28,181 nt of DNA from Gnetum montanum (lineage: Eukaryota; Streptophyta; Gnetopsida; Gnetales; Gnetaceae). Of this stretch, positions 9,960 through 20,381 are shown in pieces. The notes under the pieces are model-generated. The model was not told the DNA's origin. It did not search any database and saw only the letters and a list, made by a program, of their open reading frames with translations. Positions within the stretch are counted from its first letter, which is position 1. Every line of letters starts with the position of its first letter. The stretch is taken from the NCBI GenBank assembly GCA_015680685.1, contig MNCI01035706.1:440805-468985 (forward strand). Direction: 5' to 3'. Made by a program: the position numbers and the translations under genes.

Positions 9960-11329
9960 TGTAACACCCTACTCTAAATATCCCTTACTCTTGGTATGTT
10001 TGTGGTTTGAACCTTTGATTTCTTAGTTGCTAACCTATGTCTATGCTTATTAACCTCTTTTCTTATGTTGACTTTGCTTTTGTACTTTGAGCAATGTGTC
10101 TAGCTAGGTCCTTTTTAATGACCTTTTACTTTTTAAAAATGTATTCTAAGGTTTTATTTCCATTTTTGTTTTTACTTTTAACTTTATTTTATTTTAATAA
10201 TTTTCCATATAATAATTTTTTATTTTTAGCATCTTTGGTTTTTCTTTTAATTTAGGATATATGTACTAACCCTTTTGTTGGAGTTTTGAGTTAGTAGTTA
10301 TCAAGCATTTGATGGGCTATTGACATATGGAATACTGCTTTGATATGATATTCTTTGTTTGGATAATTTATATTTTTGTTTAATTATATTTTTATTTTAA
10401 ATTTTAAATTTTAAATTTTTTTTAAACCTATGTTTTAGAGGGTCTCATGTTAGCATTTTCATTAGTTATACTTTTGACCTTAGACCTTGTTATTAGTTTG
10501 AGCTTAGACATAGCTAGTAATTTTCTCATAGGAGATGCCCATTAGGTTAGCACTAAGAAATAGCCCATGTGAGAAAAAACATTTAAAAATATCTTTAGAA
10601 TTAAAAATTATTTTTAATTTATTATTTGCCCCATGAAATATTCCCTTTATCCAAAGTTGCTAAACTATTGCAAGAATATAAGCATAGTAACTATCCCATG
10701 AGAAATCATTTTTTTGTCTTACTTTGTCGACATATAAGAGATAGAGCGAGAGAGGGAGACTCTAAAAAATTATAGAGGAGCTAGATCTATATCTATGGTT
10801 AACTAGATCTGTATTATCAACCAAGATGTGCAATAAGCCATATTTTGAGATTTCAGATCTTTCTTAGATCCTATTGTTAACCTATGATCTTGCCTAGAAT
10901 TTGGACTTTGGGAGATCAAAGACACACAAAAATTCTATTTGTAGTGCTATTAATTTTAGGTATGGTAATTTTGGTGTTGCTTGTAATTATGGGTTTTAAT
11001 AATTTTTGTTTTATGTGCATATGTTTTAGTCAATCTTCATATTTTTAGTAACTAGTTCATGTAATGTTTGTTCCTTATATCCAATCATTTCATGCATATT
11101 CTCTAAGTTTTAGCATTTTTCTAAGATTTACTTTTATGCAGGAGATATTAGAAAATGCTTGGACCTTATTTTGATTCATTATGATGTCTATTTCTCATAA
11201 TAATCTTTTTTTTTATGATTCTTGCATTTTTGGTAATTCAACCATCATAATATCTTTTGGAGATTTGTAAACTAGGGTGAAAGCTTTAGAAATAAAAAAA
11301 TATGATTAGTCAAGTAGATAAGTCTAATG
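9960..11329 (+). mobile_element. Putative 5' LTR and leader of a Ty3-type element
   Basis: The sequence TGTAACACCCTA at 9960 is a typical start of plant Ty3 LTRs. A TATA-like CATATAAGAG at 10731 followed by a purine-rich run fits an LTR promoter. Downstream the region is AT-rich and open in no long frame. The protease remnant begins near 11340, leaving no room for a normal gag, so gag has been deleted or the LTR belongs to another element. No primer site or second LTR copy was found. Confidence 0.45.
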
Positions 11330-11554
11330 CTAAAATTTTGGGGGAGTTACAAGTGGTTCAGGTTTGAATTGCTTAAGATCCAAGGATATTCAATTATATT
11401 ACTATTCAAGTGATAGACACTGACATCTTATAAACTGATTTATAGTAGAAGTTGGTCTAGGTAGTTTTGTGGATACATTGCAACTGATTATTCTCACATG
11501 TGGTTTCCTTGGTAGGATCATCCTAATAAAATTCTTAAACACAATGAGGCTCTT
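11330..11554 (+). pseudogene. Ty3 protease C-terminal remnant and linker
   Basis: The segment near 11400 reads NYITIQVIDTDI. In a shifted frame it continues SRSWSR*FCGYIATDYSHMW and FPW*DHPNKIL, running in frame into the RNase H ORF at 11555. The SR.WS....GY.ATD.SHMW pattern is what I know from the junction of protease and extra RNase H in one group of plant Ty3 polyproteins. The protease active-site DS/TG is not found, so only the tail is present. Confidence 0.6.
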
Positions 11555-12070
11555 ATGTTAAAGAGTCTTAGATATTATGAACATAACAAACCAATGGAAG
11601 CTAAGGACTCTCATGGGATGCATAAGTTTGATGTACATGATGTTGTACCTAGGCTAAGAGGAGATAAGAGTAGTAATATTCCATGGAATTTATATTTCAA
11701 TGGGGTAGTTAATCAAAATGGAAATAGAACTAGGGTCATTCTCATCTCTCTCATGGGTAAGAAATTTTATAAATTTTATCATCTATCATTTTCATGTGTA
11801 AATAATTTAGCAAAGTACGAAGATCTTTGTAAAGGTTTATCCTATGCTTTGGAGAAAAGAGTGGAAGCCATTATGATAAATGATGATTTCCTATTGATTT
11901 ATGATCATTTAAAAGAAAGTACTACTATTAAAATTCACTCTCTTAAAAGGTATGTCCATAAAGCTCAATCCCTTTTTAATCAATTTGTTGCATATAATAT
12001 TTGTTATGTGTCAAGGAAAATGAATACAGAAGCTAATGAGCTAGCAATAATTACTTTTGAGTTAAGCTAA
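11555..12070 (+). pseudogene. Extra RNase H domain of the Ty3 element, open frame but catalytically dead
   Basis: This is an uninterrupted 171-codon frame; the domain starts at about residue 42 with IPWNLYFNGVVNQNG. NNLAKYEDLCKGL, MINDDFLLIYDHL and MNTEANELA follow. These align with the W.LYFDGA, NN.AEYEAL, V.GDS.LVI.QL and N..ADALA blocks of the archaeal-type RNase H of plant Ty3 elements, which helps remove the RNA strand during reverse transcription. Of the four acidic catalytic positions, three are changed: Asp to Asn, Glu to Lys and Asp to Asn; only the Asp in NDD remains. All three fit G-to-A transitions. The reading frame is open, but the enzyme cannot work. The domain lies upstream of the RT. 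Confidence 0.88.
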
Positions 12071-12862
12071 AATTATTCCATAGTGTTTAAAAAGGTATTT
12101 ACTAAATTAATGTTGTAGCTAGAGGGTCTAGACAACATCACCCACTTTCAAGTGTTTCATAATGATGATTACATTCAGTCCTTTCTATAGAATAGGGAAA
12201 AATATAGGGATCAAATAAGGGATGATGGATGTGAGATTTCAAAACTTTGGAATCATACTAATTTTATTTCCAAGAATATTATTGAGTTGGAACAACAATT
12301 CAATATGAACATATGGAAGTCATAAATTGATAAACTCAATAGTGAGTAAGAGTTGCTAAATTTTTAAATGAAAGAAAACCCAAAATGATAAGGATAGAAA
12401 AGAATCTTAGCAAAATGGAATGATAAGAGCTTGAGTTGGTGTTAAGGATGGATATCAAGATATTCACTTGGTCATATAAGGATTTGAAAGTTTTCGATAC
12501 AAATGTTATCATGCATAAGATTCCTTTGCTACCTAATCGTAAGGTGGTCCACCAAAAATTGAGAAAATTTAATCCATAGTTTAAAACAACTATGGAGGCA
12601 GAATTAAAGAAACTCCTTCAGAAAATATTATTTATCCTATTTGGTATTCATTATGGATTGAAAATTAGTTTCAATAAGAAAGAAAAATAGCAATATTCAT
12701 TTGTGTATGGATTTCAAGAATTTGAATATTACTTCAAAGAAGGATAGATACTTCTGTTTGCTTTTTAGAGTAGAAGATAATAATTTTTTATTTTTATTAT
12801 ACAATAGAAATTTATTTTAATAAAATATTAAAAAATTTTGGATTGATGGGTAGTTATTTTGG
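12071..12862 (+). pseudogene. Ty3 linker and N-terminal half of reverse transcriptase
   Basis: After the RNase H stop, the sequence still reads as a decayed linker (GLDNITHFQVFHNDDYIQSF). The RT entry follows: FTWSYKDLKVFDTNVIMHKI near 12460, then KVVHQKLRKFNP, and ENIIYPIWYSLWIEN. After a frameshift it reads VSIRKKNSNIHLCMDFKNLN (Asp codon at 12710) and ITSKKDRYF. These match the WSYEDM...KPVRQKLRR...YPI..S.W...VPV.KKNGK...CVDFRDLN order of plant Ty3 RT. Stops and frameshifts occur throughout. Coding similarity ends between about 12780 and 12862, where foreign sequence begins. Confidence 0.85.
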
Positions 12863-13672
12863 TCCCCACACACACATTCACACATTTAATTTTTAATTTT
12901 TTTTGGCATTGAACCTATATTGTAATATTTTTAGTAAATTTTGCCCAACTTGTGACATATATATAGCTAGGGCATCTCTTGAAAATTTGTATAATAGAAT
13001 CATCAATATAATTTCAACAAGAATTTTACTATTTCATCATCAATTCTTCAATCTTTCATCAATTCAATAATTCATCAACATCATTCATCATTAGTTACTT
13101 AATCTTGGAAGTTGAATATTTAGAATTGGGCACATTGACTATTTTGATCATATTTGAGTCATTTTACAAAATTTGTTAATGATTCTAGATTTATTAGAAA
13201 GCTAGAGAGGTGGATATGTGCAACTAAAATTTTGGTTCAATATCTATTGTGGTTTCGGAGAAATTAGCTCTATAATTTGGAAGATTTTTTGAATCCTGAA
13301 TTTTTACTAGAATGAATGATGGTTAATGATTAGATTATTTCTCTCCCATCATACAATTATATGATGTAATATTATATTTATTTGAATGCTAATATCTATG
13401 GAAAGGTTCAGTTAAAATTTTAGCATTAGACACTCAACAACTTTTGAGTTATCATCTCTCAAAATTTTAGAACCAGAATTGCTATGATTTTTGATAGATT
13501 GGAAAGAACATAATATAACCTTAGCTTCTGAATATCTTTTGTAGTACTTCCTTTTTCCAAATTGTGGAGAACTTTGTAAGCTTTCCAAAAATATAAATTT
13601 TATTAGCTAATTCTTTGTGAATTCAGATAACCAAACAATTCATTCACTATCTAGAATTCCTTCAACTTCTAA
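12863..13672. mobile_element. Non-coding insertion splitting the RT, possibly a solo LTR
   Basis: About 0.8 kb of AT-rich sequence separates the two RT halves. It opens with a CA-rich run (CCCCACACACACATTCACAC) and has a TATA-like ATATATATAG near 12955. A stretch of short CATCAAT-type words follows at 13020-13090. The 9-mer GGATTGATG stands at both edges (12840-12848 and 13673-13681), which could be a target duplication, though the right copy is also part of the RT motif RIDEM. A second LTR copy for comparison is absent from the window. Confidence 0.4.
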
Positions 13673-14735
13673 GGATTGATGAAATGTTACAAAGGGTGGC
13701 ATGTTCTACACTTTAGTTGTTCGTATATGGTTTTTCATGTTACAACTAGATTTTAGTAGATTCTACTTATTAGTATAAGACTGCATTTACTACCAAGTAG
13801 AAACCTACATGTATAAAAGAATCTCCTTTGGTTTGTCCAATGTAGAAGCAACTTTTCAATGTGCCATGAATAGAGCTTTTGAAGGTTTAATCAGAAAATT
13901 CATAACTATTTATTGAGGTGATGTCATAATATATTCCAAGATTATGAAAGAACATTTTGAACATATATAGGCTATTTTTCATTTTTGTCTCATGTATGGA
14001 ATCTCATTGAATCCTAAAGAGAGCATTTTTGCTGTGGAGAAAGGTATTCTTCTTTGACATAAACTTTCTCACAAAGGTATTAGGATAGATTGATTAAAGA
14101 TCAAGAATATCAAGGATCTCATGTTTCCAACTACTAAGAAGGTATTAAGATCTTTCTTTGGTAAGATTAGTTTTATCAAGAAATTCATTCTAGATTTTAT
14201 AGAAGCAAGCAAACCCTTACAATGATGTTTAGAAAGGATCAAGAAGTTTAGAAAATTGCTAAACATGAGAGTTCTTTTCAATAAATTAAAGTAGATATTA
14301 CCCAACTTCCTACCCTAGTAAGTGCTACTTTTTAAAAAGAGTTTTATTTTTATGCATTTTGTTCTAAAATACATGGGCAGTGGTCATTGTGCAAAACAAA
14401 GATTCATGATCTTTTCATAGGGTTGTATAGTCATTAATTAAAAGATTTAAAGCTTGAGTATTCACTCTTAGAAAAACAAGCATATGCAGTTGTTAAAGCA
14501 ATATAATATTTTAAGTATTATTTTGGAAAAACATGTGTAGTGGTTTTGTTGCATGAACCACTAGTGAAACAGATCTTGTATCATAATGACTTTTCATCCA
14601 AGTGAGGTAGTTGGATTGCTAAACTCTAGCATTTTAATATTGAGTTTAGACCTTTGCAAACAATACAAAATGTTAATTTGGCTAGTCTCCTTTCTAATTT
14701 GAATAAAGATTCTTGTGTCAAAAATTAAAAGCTTA
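13673..14735 (+). pseudogene. Ty3 RT C-terminal half and connection/RNase H region
   Basis: The RT resumes as LRIDEMLQRV (13670-13700), then VYGFSCYN*ILVD, YKTAFTT and, in shifted frames, FGLSNVEATFQCAMNRAFEG. The active-site YxDD reads Y*GDV at 13911, with the first Asp replaced by Gly and a stop before it. LNPKESIFAVEKG, TKKVLRSFFGKISFIKKFIL and FIEASKPL follow. The RNase H part reads LLHEPLVKQILYHNDFS and WIAKL*HFNIEF, ending at SLLSNLNKDS near 14720. This is the standard Ty3 RT to RNase H order. Many stops show long inactivity. Confidence 0.87.
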
Positions 14736-14739
14736 TGCA

Positions 14740-15087
14740 AGCATTCCTTGCTAAGAGTAGAAAGTACTTTGATGATATAGTGTAGGATCTACAAACTAGG
14801 TTGGTATCTCACAATCTATTAGACAATCAAAATACAACCTTTAAAAAGAAAATAATAAGGCTTTTCTTCTTCAAGAGAACTTTGTTTCGAAAACATTTCA
14901 ATGGAATTTATCTTAGGCATATTCCAAATGTTGACATAGAAGAGGTTATAGCATCATTTCATGATAATCATGGTGAGTATTATGTGTCACCAAAAAGCAC
15001 AACTAGAAGAATTGTTAGGATTGATTATTATTATCTAACCCTGCACAAGGATATTGTTGTCACATTAGACCATTTGATGGAGTAGCA
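14740..15087 (+). pseudogene. Ty3 integrase zinc-binding (H2C2) region, truncated
   Basis: An open frame from 14801 to 15085 reads FKRTLFRKHFNGIYLRHI, then EEVIASFHDNHGEYYVSPKS and TTRRIVRIDYYYLTLHKDIV. This matches the integrase H2C2 region (L.R....G.LLRCV...E...I....H.G..G.H...K.T..KI...GYYWPT...D). The first His pair region is kept but the Cys pair expected after YYYLTLHKD is lost. The catalytic core (D,D,E) is absent: recognisable coding stops just after 15087, so the element is truncated here. Confidence 0.75.
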
Positions 15088-15240
15088 ATAAAAGCTAATG
15101 AACCTAAACTAAATAAGATTGACACATCAAGAAATTTAGGTGAAACGTCTTAGGAAGTTGTTAGCACATTTCATCCATTTTATGGAGCAAGAATATGGAA
15201 TTAATAGATATGGAAAAATGATATATAAAAATAAAAAGAG
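15088..15240. other. Short AT-rich spacer
   Basis: Sequence after the integrase remnant has no recognisable core domain. It may be decayed integrase or flank. Confidence 0.4.
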
Positions 15241-15486
15241 ATGTATTTGAAGGCCATCAGTAACATAGCTAATCTACGTTTTGGGAAAATGATCTATTTA
15301 GTAACCTACACAACAGCGTCACTTGGGCCTCGGCACCTACTGGTGTTTTTTAGCATGGTGAAGGTGGCTAGGGAGACTTTCGCGGAGAAGGTTGCAAAGA
15401 CAAAGAAACAGGTGGAGAAGAATGCCGCCTTGTTGGCCTGGCTGGCATTAAAAAATTTGGGAAGCCTAGATGCCATGTCAACATGA
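15241..15486 (+). CDS. Unidentified ORF with coding-like codon use (81 aa)
   Basis: I do not recognise this protein. From the GTG Val after residue 39 the frame is rich in charged and Ala/Leu residues: MVKVARETFAEKVAKTKKQ, then VEKNAALLAWLALKNLGSL. From about 15355 to 15450 third codon positions are mostly G or C in an otherwise AT-rich region, which is what real coding sequence does and neutral AT-rich decay does not. The segment looks helical and amphipathic. The frame ends in TGA at 15484-15486. The opposite strand is also open (15581-15306) but lacks the codon signal. It may be an exon, an old gene fragment or part of a transposon. Confidence 0.35.
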   Translation: MYLKAISNIANLRFGKMIYLVTYTTASLGPRHLLVFFSMVKVARETFAEKVAKTKKQVEKNAALLAWLALKNLGSLDAMST

Positions 15487-15579
15487 GGTCCTGCACATGC
15501 ACCATTTTTAGCCACTATGAATGTGGAGGAGTGACGATGAATGAGTCTGAAACTTGAAGGATCATAATAATTCGCTGTC

Positions 15580-15858
15580 ATGATAGTTTATTTGATGGCA
15601 ATTTCCCATTTTCAAATGTTGATGTTCACATGCATGGTGTTCTCTGTGCTTTTTAATCTTGTTGTTTTCTCTTGTTATAAACGTCTATGTGCTATAACTA
15701 ACGTTAATAAACTTAATATAACAGTAAATATTTTAAGGGTATCTTGGAAGCACCTACTGTATCAGGATATCAGACTTTTTGAACAAATTAATGTCTTAAG
15801 GCACCGTGTGGCAGTATGGGAGATGTTGGAACCAACAGCCACCGAGTTTAAAAACTAA
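15580..15858 (+). CDS. Unidentified ORF (92 aa), hydrophobic N-terminal half
   Basis: I do not recognise it. The first half is hydrophobic (MLMFTCMVFSVLFNLVVF), possibly a membrane segment by chance of a T-rich strand. The last 28 codons (LFEQINVLRHRVAVWEMLEP to a TAA) read more like protein. It may be related to the ORF at 15241 through a short intron or a stop-bearing gap, but no convincing splice pair was identified. Confidence 0.2.
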   Translation: MIVYLMAISHFQMLMFTCMVFSVLFNLVVFSCYKRLCAITNVNKLNITVNILRVSWKHLLYQDIRLFEQINVLRHRVAVWEMLEPTATEFKN

Positions 15859-16406
15859 AAATAAAATGATGAACATATTATTTCATATGAAAGTAAGCTT
15901 TAGAAACAAGCCAAGAGTTGTGTAATTTTAAACAGAGTATCAGTTAATTAAGTAAACCATAGTGAAACTATCTTAAAACAAAGGATTTTGCTACAACGTA
16001 AAAGTCAAATGAGATTGTTGAGAAGTAGTAAAAGAAGAAGAAGAAAAAGAAGATTAATAAGGCTCTGACTCCCTCTACTCATATCTTATTACTTCTTTGG
16101 TTATTGCTTTGGTATTATATTGACCCAATTTCTTAGAATTTTCTCTTGTTCAAACCATACAATAACCCAAATTTTCTTACCCCACTTGAGTTACCATTCA
16201 AACAGAATGTAAGAAATAGAGAGAAAATCATAAAAAGTAGATGAATGAAATTAAAGAACAAGAAATAAAATCCATCAAAGAAAAGTAGAAAGGACTCCAA
16301 AATATTATTTTAATTAAAATTCAATTCAAACATTCAATCAAAATCATACTTGAGATGTAAAATTTTTTGTATTTTCTTATCATAATCACAAGTTTAGTGA
16401 TGGCAC
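15859..16406. other. AT-rich non-coding stretch before the gap; short GAA tract
   Basis: There is no coding signal. A GAA-type triplet run lies at 16031-16053. Confidence 0.5.
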
Positions 16407-17156
16407 NNNNNNNNNNNNNNNNNNNNNNNNNNNNNNNNNNNNNNNNNNNNNNNNNNNNNNNNNNNNNNNNNNNNNNNNNNNNNNNNNNNNNNNNNNNNNN
16501 NNNNNNNNNNNNNNNNNNNNNNNNNNNNNNNNNNNNNNNNNNNNNNNNNNNNNNNNNNNNNNNNNNNNNNNNNNNNNNNNNNNNNNNNNNNNNNNNNNNN
16601 NNNNNNNNNNNNNNNNNNNNNNNNNNNNNNNNNNNNNNNNNNNNNNNNNNNNNNNNNNNNNNNNNNNNNNNNNNNNNNNNNNNNNNNNNNNNNNNNNNNN
16701 NNNNNNNNNNNNNNNNNNNNNNNNNNNNNNNNNNNNNNNNNNNNNNNNNNNNNNNNNNNNNNNNNNNNNNNNNNNNNNNNNNNNNNNNNNNNNNNNNNNN
16801 NNNNNNNNNNNNNNNNNNNNNNNNNNNNNNNNNNNNNNNNNNNNNNNNNNNNNNNNNNNNNNNNNNNNNNNNNNNNNNNNNNNNNNNNNNNNNNNNNNNN
16901 NNNNNNNNNNNNNNNNNNNNNNNNNNNNNNNNNNNNNNNNNNNNNNNNNNNNNNNNNNNNNNNNNNNNNNNNNNNNNNNNNNNNNNNNNNNNNNNNNNNN
17001 NNNNNNNNNNNNNNNNNNNNNNNNNNNNNNNNNNNNNNNNNNNNNNNNNNNNNNNNNNNNNNNNNNNNNNNNNNNNNNNNNNNNNNNNNNNNNNNNNNNN
17101 NNNNNNNNNNNNNNNNNNNNNNNNNNNNNNNNNNNNNNNNNNNNNNNNNNNNNNNN
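16407..17156. other. Assembly gap (750 N)
   Basis: An unbroken run of N. Open frames that cross it are artefacts of the N bases. Confidence 0.99.
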
Positions 17157-18430
17157 TGATGTTGTCATTGGACATTGCTTAGGATGACTAGAATCAAGAT
17201 CCTTCTTCTAGCTATCAATCTCTATCATTGGAGCAATATTTGGATGAGGAGCTCTCTAGATTTTCCTACAAACATAACAATTAGCATTGTTGGGGTAATT
17301 TGTAGTGAGATGAACAACAAGTGTATCGATTATAATTGCTGCATCGACAACTAACAACATGTTTGACACTAGAGATACCTAGAGATATGATCTGCAACTC
17401 AAAAGCTTAAAACCAATCCAATTCAAGGGAAAACAACACTAAATGTTCTTCAAAATTTAATCAAAGTATTGAGAGAAATTAGATACCAAAATAAAACTCC
17501 ACAAATAGAAATGCAATGACATTTACTATGACAAGCAGGCTAAATTCATGATATGGGCCTTATCACAGCTTGTAAGAATGACATCCTTGAGAAAAAGAAA
17601 ACAATAAATCAACCCTCTAAGAGCTTAGCTTTGAATTTCAAATAATTCAAACTATGAGAAAACACTAAATCAATCAATCCTTAATTCCAATTTGGCTTAC
17701 AACATCAAATGCTTCTAAAATTTTGTGAGAAGCAATGAAGATGATGAAAACCCCCAAAAGTGCTCTCTAAAACCTTAACAAATTAACATGAAACATAGAT
17801 TCAAATATCAAAATAACAGATCCTCGAATACAGAAAGCTTCTACAATAAGGAATGAATGAAACCCTTGCTAAAGTTGCCAATCATTAAACACTTCTAATT
17901 AAGCTTCAAAAATAGAGATTCTTCAAACATAAACATGAGCTTTAACATATAATTAAAATGCTTGAAAAAGTAAGAAATATGAATTAAAAATTAAGAGAAA
18001 AAATTGTGAGATTGAAAGAATTGTGATTAAATTGTGAAAAATTATGAGGGTTGGATGAGAGAATTATAAGGATCTTAATTCATTGTGAAATCTTCATGTT
18101 GTGAGAATGTTAGAAAGAAAAGAAAAAATGCACATAAAAACTTAAGCAACCACCCCAAAAAAATTTCTTTTTTATTCACTTTCAACTTGAAACAAAGTGC
18201 TCTCATAAAGTTTACAATGAATCAGAGGACTTCTTCTTACATCTTTTGATAATGCCTCACTTTGATAAGGATTACATGTGAGATCATTGATCCATTACAA
18301 AATTGAAGTGTGCACATGTATTTATAAGAAATAAAACATAAAATTAAAACTTTGGAAATTTAAAACTAACTTCTACTGGCTTATAAATTTTGAAAGAAAA
18401 AAACATTACATGAATCCAAATTAACATGAC
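17157..18430 (-). mobile_element. LTR-like non-coding sequence at the far end of the Copia element
   Basis: No coding domain is recognised. On the minus strand a TATA box TTATAAATACATG (18326-18314) is followed downstream by TGAATAAAAAAG (about 18176-18165), a plausible poly(A) signal, which is the U3-R layout of an LTR. The integrase homology of the Copia element ends just above it, so a second LTR element may be inserted here, or the Copia RT has been replaced. The border with the gap prevents a decision. Confidence 0.35.
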
Positions 18431-19264
18431 ATGAAACATAAAATTAAAATCAAATTTGATGGTCCACATGAGAACACATCTCATACTATCTCCAACAACT
18501 TAGAGTTTAATCACAGTTTTCTACGAGATAAAAAAAATAAACATAAGAAGTATCAAAATGAAATGATAATTAATTCTAGTCTTAACATGCATCATACATC
18601 TTATCATCTTAGTTATTGACCTATTGTTCCTTTCTACTGTATCATTCTACTATGATGCCTATGGAACCATAAATTATTACTTAATATCACTATTGCTACA
18701 ATAATTTTTGAACTCATAGTAAGTATATTTTATCATCATCATGAAATATTAAAACTTTTAATTTTGTATCTTTCTTTGTTTTAGTCCTTATTTTAAAATG
18801 CTTAAATTTTTCCAATACTTACAATTTGTGTGTTAGACCATAAAGCTAGGTCATTTAATTAAAATTACAAAATACCTTTCATTGATTATACCTTGTGATG
18901 AAAAGGAACCACAAACATCTAAATGAACTAATTCAACTACTATTGAAACTTTTATTTTATGGTGTCAAGTAAATGATAGATGGTGCATCTTTTCCATTTT
19001 ACACAATTCATATTTTAACTTCTAATGACTATTAAACTTGGGAATTTCATGATAGAATTGATGCATTTTTCTTAATGTTTTGACATTTACATGCTTAAGT
19101 CTTAAATTCCATTTTCTTACTAGATCTTAGATAGTAATTACATACATTATTTCAACATGATCATCCACAATTCAAGATATACCATTGCATAAGACACCAT
19201 AGAGTAAAGTATCATTGCCATGGTATATTATGTAATAAGAAGTGTCATGGCTATTTTTATCAAA
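18431..19264 (-). pseudogene. Copia GAG-pre-integrase and integrase core, decayed
   Basis: Minus-strand frames give HVNVKTLRKMHQFYHEIPKF, then KYELCKMEKMHHLSF and IVVELVHLDVCGSF, then NERYFVILIK. Further down come YTYYEFKNYC and TVERNNRSITKMIRCMMH (about 18640-18590). These match the W..RLGH...L..M and C..C...K....F stretches, the LE.VH.DVCGP...S..G.RYFVTFIDD entry, and the EYTS.EF..YC...VERKNRTI.EM.R.M core of Copia integrases. Several stops and shifts separate the pieces. The integrase joins element DNA to the chromosome; this copy cannot. Homology fades below about 18440. Confidence 0.85.
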
Positions 19265-19560
19265 CTAAATGCTTAAAAATTTATTTTTTAACTGATAGAC
19301 TAAAATCAACATCATGGAAAATTCTTTATTATAACTAACATCCTTTAAATTTAGATTACAAATCATTAAATACTTACTTTTAGTTATTTTTATTAAATAT
19401 TCATCAACAATTTTTATGTAATGTGGTTTTGAATTATTTTTCACATTTGATAGGTAATGACAAGTTACTAGTGAAATGTCATGAGCTACCAAAGTCAATA
19501 CATATGAAATCATTAGAGGTATCATCACTCATGGTGAGGGCATTGAAGTCTATGTTAAAA
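19265..19560 (-). pseudogene. Copia protease region, decayed
   Basis: Upstream (19560-19500) the minus strand reads FNALTMSDDTSNDFICIDFG and SS.HFTSNLSLP, which corresponds to the W.IDSGAS.HMT protease active-site region. The active Asp survives within IDFGSS but Gly-Ala is altered. A shifted frame continues PHYIKIVDEYLIKI and NLNLKDVSYNKEFSMMLILV, matching ADG....I.G.G.I...LKDVLY.P.L..NLLSV. The frame shift inside the active site region shows loss of function. Confidence 0.8.
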
Positions 19561-20364
19561 GGTTAAAATTCCTCTTTTATAATGTTGGCAAAGCTAGACT
19601 TAGACTCAATTTGTTTATTATTGTTTTTACTAAGTTTCTGGACCTAGTTTTGAGAAATCTATTGGACTATCTTTTTTTCATGAATTTGGCCTTTGGATTA
19701 TTTGGATCTTGATAACAATGGTTTATATCATAACTACCATTATTTTACAAATTTAATAATTCCTCGTTGTCTTTTGTCTTTGCTGATTATTATTTTCCTT
19801 TACCACCTCTACCTAAGAAGTTGCTTCTACATTTGAGGTATATGCATTCATCTCAACTTCTTTCAAGACCCTTACACACAATTCTATTATGGTGTACATT
19901 CTTCTGCCATTCTTATGCTTGGAGTTCCACTTACAATGCAGAAACCTTCTAGCTAAGTGTTGCAATAAGTTTTCCTTCTTTTAGTCTTAAGGAATTCAAC
20001 TGATTTTCTAAAGATACTATTTGTGAATTATTTTTTATTTCAAATATTCCTCAAGCTTTGTCCACATCTTATATGCGGAATCTTATTTTTCAACTAATTA
20101 CACAACTCTTTAGACATGCTCAATGCAATAAGAATTTACACAATCTTGTTGCTTTTATCTAACATGGTAATTTCAACTAATGTTTCATCCAATTTGTTTC
20201 CTCAAAGTAGAAATCTCATTTGAAGCTTCCATATATTGTAGTGTGATGCATTCTAAATTTTCCTTTAAAGTAATGGGATGTTGGTCCTTGCCTTTATCAT
20301 GGCTATATAGAAATGTGATGCTAATTCTTTAGAGCCATTCTTGAACTTACAAAGATTACTCACC
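19561..20364 (-). pseudogene. Copia gag region, decayed
   Basis: Between the primer site and the protease the minus strand carries gag-like pieces. Examples are MSKELCN*LKNKIPHIRCG, and VSLENQLNSLRLKEGKLIAT near 20025-19965, equivalent to the L..QL..LKM.EG.S...HL motif of Copia gag. The expected zinc knuckle is only hinted at by NHCYQDPNNPKAKF near 19720. Stops are frequent. Confidence 0.65.
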
Positions 20365-20381
20365 AACTTACTCTAATATCA
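20365..20381 (-). other. Primer binding site for initiator tRNA-Met
   Basis: The minus strand reads TGATATTAGAGTAAGTT, a decayed form of TGGTATCAGAGCCAGGTT, the complement of the plant initiator Met tRNA 3' end that primes Copia elements. It directly abuts a CA dinucleotide that would end the 5' LTR, and the gag pieces start right after it. Confidence 0.7.

Larger units (their letters stand above)
11330..15200 (+). mobile_element. Decayed Ty3-type LTR retrotransposon internal region (PR, RNase H, RT, RNase H, INT)
   Basis: Collinear plus-strand remnants appear in the order protease tail, extra RNase H, RT, connection RNase H and integrase zinc-binding region. The RT is split by about 0.8 kb of foreign sequence (12863-13672). 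Gag and the integrase core are not seen. The similar AT-rich composition and decay across all pieces supports one element. Confidence 0.85.

Noticed and set aside
15306-15581. 91-residue minus-strand frame opposite the unknown ORF
   Set aside because: The GC-ending third positions belong to the plus frame, so this one is most likely its shadow.
16321-17182. Long open frames on both strands across the N run
   Set aside because: They consist almost wholly of unknown bases; no stop can occur in N.
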